Program-made: the position numbers and the translations under genes
Notes under the pieces: model-generated
What the model saw: the letters and a program-made list of their open reading frames with translations, nothing else
Databases searched by the model: none
What the model was told of the DNA's origin: nothing
Assembly (NCBI RefSeq): GCF_001957135.1
Contig: NZ_MPHK01000008.1
Location: 140,924-204,923 of the forward strand
Reading direction: 5' to 3'
DNA from: Shewanella sp. UCD-KL21
GTDB taxonomy: Bacteria; Pseudomonadota; Gammaproteobacteria; Enterobacterales; Shewanellaceae
Length of the DNA stretch: 64,000 nt
Shown here: piece by piece, positions 59,418 to 64,000 of the stretch
Layout of the letters: the number at the start of each line of letters is the position of its first letter
How positions within the stretch are numbered: the stretch's first letter is position 1

Positions 59418-59774
59418 ATGAATTTAAAAGAAGAACTGCAAGCATTAAACGATAAAGCAGAAAAGTTTCGCCGTAAACTTGCTGCTGCACAAGCCCGTGA
59501 AGATAAAGCGGTTATCATGCAGTTTAAAAAAGAGATCGCGACAGTAACAAAACGTATTGCAAGTTTAAAAAATCAGCAATCACGTCAATTAAACAAAGCC
59601 GGTAAAGATGTAAAAGAACTAAAATTTAGTCGTGTGCTGACCAAAGCGGAACAAGCAGACATGGGTAAATTAAAGAAATCAGTTAAAGGATTAGTTGTTG
59701 TACATCCAATGACTGCGCTTGGCCGCGAAATGAATATTAAAGCAGTAACTGGTTTTGCCCCAGCAAAATTCTAA
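59418..59774 (+). CDS. yibL: YibL family ribosome-associated protein
   Basis: A 118-residue basic protein. The C-terminal half (TKAEQADMGKLKKSVKGLVV and HPMTALGREM) is the nearly invariant signature of YibL; the N-terminal half is a coiled coil rich in Lys, Gln and Ala (about 1-60). E. coli YibL (120 residues) is reported to associate with ribosomes. AAGGTAAC precedes the ATG. Confidence 0.93.
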   Translation: MNLKEELQALNDKAEKFRRKLAAAQAREDKAVIMQFKKEIATVTKRIASLKNQQSRQLNKAGKDVKELKFSRVLTKAEQADMGKLKKSVKGLVVVHPMTALGREMNIKAVTGFAPAKF

Positions 59775-59860
59775 TCCAGTTTATCCCTATTAGTTATGAC
59801 GTAAGTCAGTTGCATGGATGATGAGACTCATAAATTGAGTGTTGTCTGAAAGGTTGGTCA

Positions 59861-60475
59861 ATGTCGATTAAATATATCGCCACTTCTAAGTTACCTACGC
59901 CTTGGGGCGTATTTGCAATGCATGGTTTTGAAGATACCGAAACCGGTAAAGAACATGTTGCGCTAACGTTTGGTGAACTCAATGCCAATGAGCCAATGTT
60001 AGGCCGTATTCACTCTGAATGTTTAACCGGTGATGCCTTGTTTAGTTTGCGTTGTGATTGTGGTTTTCAGTTGCAAACTGCAATGCAAAATATTGCTGAA
60101 TTAGGCCAAGGCTTTATTCTTTATTTAAGACAAGAAGGTCGTGGCATTGGTTTACTGAATAAAATTCGCGCCTATGAACTGCAAGATCAAGGTGCCAATA
60201 CCGTTGAAGCTAACGAACGTTTAGGTTTTGAAGCTGATATGCGTAAGTACGATATGATTGAACCTATGTTGGCTCAAATTGGTGTTAGCAAAGTGAAGTT
60301 AATGACCAATAATCCACGTAAAGTGAAAGCCATGCAGGCTGTTGGCATTGAAGTGAGTGAAAGAGTTCCTTTGCAAGTGGGCAAAAACCGTTACAATGAA
60401 GCATATTTAAAAACCAAATCAACCGAGTTAGGTCATATGATGACAGAACACCATTTTATTGATGACAATAAATAA
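59861..60475 (+). CDS. ribA: GTP cyclohydrolase II
   Basis: A 204-residue enzyme that opens GTP as the first step of riboflavin synthesis. Zinc ligands Cys54, Cys65 and Cys67 are visible ([14 protein letters not shown]) followed by [15 protein letters not shown]. coli RibA has 196 residues. AAAGG lies seven bases before the ATG. No FMN riboswitch is seen. The next gene starts 29 bases after the stop; a terminator-like palindrome lies in it. Confidence 0.97.
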   Translation: MSIKYIATSKLPTPWGVFAMHGFEDTETGKEHVALTFGELNANEPMLGRIHSECLTGDALFSLRCDCGFQLQTAMQNIAELGQGFILYLRQEGRGIGLLNKIRAYELQDQGANTVEANERLGFEADMRKYDMIEPMLAQIGVSKVKLMTNNPRKVKAMQAVGIEVSERVPLQVGKNRYNEAYLKTKSTELGHMMTEHHFIDDNK

Positions 60476-60503
60476 CGGTTGACGAAATAGCGTAGATTAA
60501 ATC

Positions 60504-61370
60504 ATGTTTCTGAGTTGGTTTACTGGTTTTAAAGCAAATCAATATCCATTATATAAAAGCGCTGCAATAGCTATTGCAGCGCTTTTTGTTGTTCAACCTT
60601 GTCAGGCTGAATTTGATGCTGATAACCCCGATCTTTCCCATTACGCTTTTGCAAATTATATTGGTAGTGGTATTTATCGCGCCTCGGGCCAGAGCGCTGC
60701 AGTGGCCAATATTCCCTTCGCATTTGATATTGAAGAGGCCGATGATCACCTGCTGACTCTAAGGCTGCCAGTTTCATTGGGCTTTTTTAATTATTCATTT
60801 CGTGATTTACCTGAAGGTGAATTACCCGATGGGGTTGGCACTATGACCATAACCCCGGGGATTGAGTACAAATGGTTTTATGACGAGCAGCTCACCCTAG
60901 AAACCTATTTAGATTTGGGCTACGGGCATAACTTTTCAAATTCCAGCAATGTGGGGATTTTCTCTACAGGGTTTTCAGCGTTATATGAACTGGCACAACC
61001 CAAATATAACCCGGTGTGGGTGAATCGAATTTATTATGCTGGTTATAAAAGCAGTATCAATGACCGCTCTGATGGCTATTCTGTGTTGCAGTCAGGCATT
61101 GATTTTGGCCTAAATCAACGCTGGGATTGGGGCGAGTATACTGTTGAGCCGCGCTTGTTTGTAGCGGGGCGCTGGTATTTCGATAAACTTAAGTTTGTTA
61201 CTCCAGTGCAAGAAAATGTGCTTACCCAATATTCCTATGAAGTGGGGGTGACATTAGCCTTATCTAAACCATTAGGTTGGGGATGGTTTAGTACCGACCG
61301 CTTTGGAATGAGTTATCAAACTGACGGTGAGTTACAGGTATGGCGATTAATTTTTGAATTCCCGATGTAG
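60504..61370 (+). CDS. Solitary outer-membrane beta-barrel protein
   Basis: A 288-residue protein with an N-terminal signal peptide (hydrophobic AAIAIAALFVV, cleavage likely after CQA) and at least ten amphipathic strands ending in VWRLIFEFPM. This fits the solitary autotransporter-like barrel family seen in Shewanella and Vibrio. The ribosome site is weak. A 32-bp perfect palindrome covers codons of the signal peptide, so the level of this gene may depend on it. Function unknown. Confidence 0.82.
   Translation: MFLSWFTGFKANQYPLYKSAAIAIAALFVVQPCQAEFDADNPDLSHYAFANYIGSGIYRASGQSAAVANIPFAFDIEEADDHLLTLRLPVSLGFFNYSFRDLPEGELPDGVGTMTITPGIEYKWFYDEQLTLETYLDLGYGHNFSNSSNVGIFSTGFSALYELAQPKYNPVWVNRIYYAGYKSSINDRSDGYSVLQSGIDFGLNQRWDWGEYTVEPRLFVAGRWYFDKLKFVTPVQENVLTQYSYEVGVTLALSKPLGWGWFSTDRFGMSYQTDGELQVWRLIFEFPM
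60555..60586 (+). promoter_or_regulatory. Perfect 32-bp palindrome with U tail inside the barrel gene
   Basis: The left arm AAAAGCGCTGCAATAG pairs with CTATTGCAGCGCTTTT, followed by another T. It has the shape of an intrinsic terminator, 52 bases into the coding sequence and 80 bases after the ribA stop. It can be the ribA terminator or an attenuator of the barrel gene. Confidence 0.75.
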
Positions 61371-61381
61371 TTTTATCGGTT

Positions 61382-61423
61382 AAAAAAAGCCTGATGGTTT
61401 AATTAAACCATCAGGCTTTTTTT
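61382..61423. terminator. 42-bp perfect palindromic terminator
   Basis: Arms AAAAAAAGCCTGATGGTTTA and its complement meet at AATT. With A7 and T7 ends it terminates the barrel gene and the convergent VF530 gene. Confidence 0.95.
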
Positions 61424-61488
61424 GTGCTATTTAGCGAATAAACAAGTAATGAGACGTTTGTTTCAGAGCGCTTGCTTATCAACGGCGT

Positions 61489-61839
61489 TTATTTGCCCCA
61501 AATATCAGCGTTAACACCAGCAGTGCTTTTATTACTTTGGGTTGTGGCCGCAGGTTTGCTACCCGAGCTTTGATGAGTCTTTGTCGTTGATTTTGCTGCA
61601 TCATAAACTTTAGGTGCGGGCAAAGGCAGCTTGTTGGTTTTTAGCCACAAGTATTCAACTTTATCACGAGCCCATTCGGTTTTTCTTAAAAACTTGAGGC
61701 TGGATTTAACACTTGGATTGTCTTGAAAACAGCGAATATTAATGCGGCTGCCTAATTCTTCCCAGCCATACTTTTCTACTAATTCAGTGACAATAGTTTC
61801 TAATTTAATTCCATGAAGAGGATTGTTTGCTTGAGTCAT
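61489..61839 (-). CDS. VF530-family DNA-binding protein
   Basis: A 116-residue protein. Residues 1-72 carry the VF530/DUF2132 pattern ([55 protein letters not shown]) and the rest is a low-complexity tail of Ser, Thr, Ala and Lys. VF530 was solved as a DNA-binding fold; its job is unclear. ATG 61839. Confidence 0.88.
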   Translation of the reverse strand: MTQANNPLHGIKLETIVTELVEKYGWEELGSRINIRCFQDNPSVKSSLKFLRKTEWARDKVEYLWLKTNKLPLPAPKVYDAAKSTTKTHQSSGSKPAATTQSNKSTAGVNADIWGK

Positions 61840-61900
61840 GTACGCAGCTTAATTTACCAATTTGCCGACATTATAACATTGGCTTGCTGATGACGTTAGT

Positions 61901-61944
61901 GCTGAAATGTTTCAGTGCTAAGTTAACCACACTGAAACTTCAGC
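61901..61944 (-). terminator. Hairpin after parA
   Basis: GTTTCAGTG pairs with CACTGAAAC and the stem continues with a small bulge (GCTGAA/TTCAGC). No long U tract, so a weak terminator or mRNA end stem. Confidence 0.5.
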
Positions 61945-61953
61945 ACATCAGGA

Positions 61954-62619
61954 CTAAAACTCGAAGCTATTATCTGGCGGAATGGCAAAAAGCTCTTCGG
62001 CGATGGCGCGAATTTCTAATGCAGCTTTGCCTTCAGGGTCAATCTCAAGCACTGATGAGCCACTTTCTTCGCTGTCATCATATATATTACGGTTGAAGGT
62101 AATGGCATTAAGCGCTTTTAAGCCAAATGATTGCACCACTTCCTTGGCCTCTAAAATACGCTTAAATTGCGATGGCAGAGCAGGGCATTGACTGACGACT
62201 ATGGCAGCCACCATTTTAGGGTTGACCATTTTACAGGTGCTTAGCATGTCTTCCATGTGTGGAAGCGTTTTTAAATCACGTCTTTTGGGTCTAAGGGGAA
62301 TGAGTACATAAGTGGCAACTGACATGGCTGCGCGCATGGCAAGGTTGTCTTGACCACCGCAATCGACAATGACGTATTCAAAGCGCTCATTAAGACTGAG
62401 TAAGTCATTGCGGATTTTGCCATATAATTGAATGCAATTAATGGGTTTTAAACTGGGGTGTTCATTTCTGGCTTGGATCCAATCAGAAGTGGTTTTTTGC
62501 GGGTCACAATCAACCATCAATACACTGGCATTGAAGGTTTCGGTTACATATACAGCGAGGTTTTGCGCTAAACAACTTTTGCCACTGCCACCTTTTTCGC
62601 CGCCGACTAATATAATCAT
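61954..62619 (-). CDS. ParA/MinD-family ATPase, orphan
   Basis: A 221-residue ATPase with the deviant Walker A KGGSGKS at 9-15 (both lysines present), the Walker A' segment VDCDPQ, and switch II VIVDCGG. No ParB or parS was seen nearby and it is not near an origin, so it is an orphan; such proteins place chemoreceptors, pili, cellulose or other complexes. A PilZ gene lies 53 bases upstream on the same strand and may form a unit with it. Confidence 0.9.
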   Translation of the reverse strand: MIILVGGEKGGSGKSCLAQNLAVYVTETFNASVLMVDCDPQKTTSDWIQARNEHPSLKPINCIQLYGKIRNDLLSLNERFEYVIVDCGGQDNLAMRAAMSVATYVLIPLRPKRRDLKTLPHMEDMLSTCKMVNPKMVAAIVVSQCPALPSQFKRILEAKEVVQSFGLKALNAITFNRNIYDDSEESGSSVLEIDPEGKAALEIRAIAEELFAIPPDNSFEF

Positions 62620-62672
62620 AGCATCACCTTAATGTTAAAAATTGCTGTTGATATTGCGCTGTGTTAACGCGT

Positions 62673-62975
62673 TTAAAGCAACTGCATGGCAATATGGTAA
62701 CTTTGTGGATTTGACTCAAGGCAACGACATACTTGGCCTTTGATGGTATTTTGTTTGTCAGTGTTATGGTTGAAGGTGACGGCGATTAAATCGCCTAAGG
62801 CAAACGGCGATTTATAGTCGATTAAAATGCCTTTGCGGGCTAAATCGATACAAATACCCACATCTTCTTGGGGCTGGCCATTAGCGTCAATCCAATGCAA
62901 TAACACTCGCTCGGCTTCCATATCGACTCTTAAAGAAGCTCTTTTCTCTTCAAACCCTATAGGCTCATTTGACAT
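62673..62975 (-). CDS. PilZ-domain c-di-GMP receptor
   Basis: A 100-residue PilZ protein. RxxxR is Arg12 and Arg16 (EKRASLRVD); the second motif is D44LARKG49, where Ser of DxSxxG is replaced by Ala. It should bind c-di-GMP. It precedes the ParA gene by 53 bases, so they are likely co-transcribed. The start ATG 62975 has a weak GGGAGCGATAAGG site. Confidence 0.88.
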   Translation of the reverse strand: MSNEPIGFEEKRASLRVDMEAERVLLHWIDANGQPQEDVGICIDLARKGILIDYKSPFALGDLIAVTFNHNTDKQNTIKGQVCRCLESNPQSYHIAMQLL

Positions 62976-63052
62976 AACCTTATCGCTCCCTGTTTGCTTA
63001 ATCCGTCATAAGTATTAGTCACTATTAATGATAGTAATCAACATCGTTAAAA

Positions 63053-63081
63053 AAAGCGATAAGTTAGTCACTTATCGCTTT
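63053..63081 (-). terminator. Terminator after psiE
   Basis: Arms AAAGCGATAAG and CTTATCGCTTT with loop TTAGTCA; on the minus strand Us follow. Confidence 0.85.
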
Positions 63082-63122
63082 ATTTGTTGATATAAATTAA
63101 CAAAGGTGTCGGCTCTGTGAGC

Positions 63123-63530
63123 TTAGTCGAAATCTTTGCTTTTGGGGTAGGGCAGTTTCAGTTGCCCCCAGCGAATGACAATCACGGTTGCTGCTAGCAC
63201 AATCGTTGACACCGAAATCGCCAGTATGCGCCAGTCATCCATGTCTTTCATATCAAGAATTAAGTAACGGGCCAGTGCCACAATAGCAATATATAATGGC
63301 ATGCGGATAGGTAACTTACCTGACTCGAGGTAATTGACCACCATGGCTAAGACTTCAAGATAAATGAAGAGTAGTAGCAAATCGGCAAGTTCTACGGTTC
63401 TAATGTCGAACATATGCATCACCTCTTCGCCAATGGCAAAGACGGTCGCAAGAGAAATAATGAAAAGAACGATATGTTCGACGCCTTTAAGGCTTTTAAC
63501 ACCTATTTGGCGGAGTATAGGGAGTGGCAT
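63123..63530 (-). CDS. psiE: PsiE-family membrane protein
   Basis: A 135-residue protein with four hydrophobic segments and the PsiE pattern (EEVMHMFDIRTVELADLLLLFIYLEVLAMVVNYLESG and RMPLYIAIVALARYLILDMK). PsiE of E. coli is phosphate-starvation inducible; its role is unclear. ATG 63530. Confidence 0.88.
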   Translation of the reverse strand: MPLPILRQIGVKSLKGVEHIVLFIISLATVFAIGEEVMHMFDIRTVELADLLLLFIYLEVLAMVVNYLESGKLPIRMPLYIAIVALARYLILDMKDMDDWRILAISVSTIVLAATVIVIRWGQLKLPYPKSKDFD

Positions 63531-63689
63531 GATTATTACATCTCTTATTATAAATTTGATTGATAATTCAGTATATTCTGCTAGGTGGAATAATACTGAG
63601 TGATCTAGTTCAAATAATATAAATTTATCCCAATATCATCACTTTTTTGCAGTGCTTTGAAGGCTAAAGAACAGCAGATACAAAAAAGC

Positions 63690-64000
63690 CGCCATAAAAG
63701 GCTAATGCCGTTCGGATAAGCATTACTGTTTAAACCTAAGTGGATAGCGGCTAGGTATATAAAGCACTGAACGTGGATACGTTCGGTGCTTTCTTTTATC
63801 AGGCAAGATAAAGTGTTTTATATCGGCACGCATTTGCTTCAATTTAGCGGGCAACTTTCCATCAGGTGATAGAGCCTGCCACCTCAATTGGGTATCTATC
63901 AGACTTATTGCTGCCGTAAAACTAATTCGAGTGGGTGCAACCTCTGCCTCTTTTGCTATCGCCACCATCTCTAAACGGACGAGATTATAAGCGGTAAGCA
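63690..64000 (-). mobile_element. IS4-type insertion sequence, right part only
   Basis: The transposase end plus about 30 bases of flank with CGCCATAAAAGGC and AATGCCGTTCGGATAAGC at 63690-63722. One of these is probably the terminal inverted repeat, but without the other end the exact boundary and the target duplication cannot be set. Confidence 0.6.
63723..64000 (-). CDS. IS4-family transposase, C-terminal end (truncated by window)
   Basis: The last 92 or so residues of a DDE transposase. AYNLVRLEMVAIAKEAEVAP and then TRISFTAAISLI is the hallmark C-terminal segment of IS4-type transposases, and the basic end KRKHRTYPRSVLYIPSRYPL fits. The frame runs off the right edge, so the catalytic part is not visible. 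The stop is 63723-63725. Confidence 0.85.
   Translation of the reverse strand, partial: LTAYNLVRLEMVAIAKEAEVAPTRISFTAAISLIDTQLRWQALSPDGKLPAKLKQMRADIKHFILPDKRKHRTYPRSVLYIPSRYPLRFKQ

Noticed and set aside
59275..59420. RNA gene or riboswitch before yibL and ribA
   Set aside because: No conserved FMN-type structure or tRNA-like fold was visible by eye.

Overview
The window looks like a chromosomal segment of a marine or psychrotolerant gammaproteobacterium, most probably Shewanella. The reasons are the low GC, the gene order ackA-pta / yfbV / pflA-pflB / focA, a cysZ-smc-zipA-ligA block, DUF3010 and DUF412 proteins, and an anaerobic nrdD-nrdG pair. Genus assignment is inference from gene content and order; no 16S rRNA or tRNA gene was seen.

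Layout. 1-6.5 kb: the 5' part of a medium-chain dehydrogenase, a CBS-domain protein, the RNA helicase hrpA, a previously unlabelled 26-codon ORF with its own ribosome binding site and terminator, and a small lipoprotein. 6.5-7.4 kb: a gene-poor spacer with two facing DnaA-box-like sites and a 13-copy, 13-bp minisatellite. 7.4-16.1 kb: mixed-acid fermentation block (pta, ackA, yfbV, pflA, pflB, focA). The pflB-focA spacer has a near-ideal PdhR operator and a second strong palindrome. 16.4-25.5 kb: a YfcC-type carrier, a methyltransferase, cysK, a KAS III enzyme, a large DUF5916 outer-membrane protein and cysZ. 25.7-38.7 kb: smc-zipA-ligA, DUF2919, an HD-GYP protein, a YeeZ-like reductase, an S4 RNA-binding protein, rraB, a NERD plus two degenerate kinase-like regions protein, and a GNAT enzyme. 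39-45 kb: a secreted small protein, an MBL-fold/DsbA-like pair divergent from a LysR regulator, a DASS carrier and a TSUP permease. 45-56 kb: sbcD-sbcC, an M23 peptidase with an inverted repeat over its predicted transcription start, HNH nuclease, YgjP-like protease, DUF3010, a DEAD-box helicase and an RssA-like patatin. 56-64 kb: nrdD-nrdG under FNR-like and NrdR-box control, yibL, ribA, an outer-membrane barrel gene with a terminator-like palindrome inside its signal-peptide codons, VF530, an orphan ParA with a PilZ protein, psiE, and the 3' end of an IS4-family transposase running off the window.

Functional logic. The fermentation block takes pyruvate to formate and acetyl-CoA (PflB activated by PflA), acetyl-CoA to acetate with ATP (Pta, AckA), and moves formate with FocA. 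NrdDG supplies dNTPs without oxygen. smc, zipA, ligA and sbcCD are chromosome maintenance and division genes. HD-GYP and PilZ proteins indicate c-di-GMP signalling.

Most of the window is ordinary core genome. The least explained parts are the NERD/pseudokinase protein, the ParA-PilZ pair, the MBL-like protein lacking the usual metal motif, the 26-codon ORF, the intragenic palindrome in the barrel gene, and several lineage-type tandem repeats. I did not find a CRISPR array, prophage or clear defence island.
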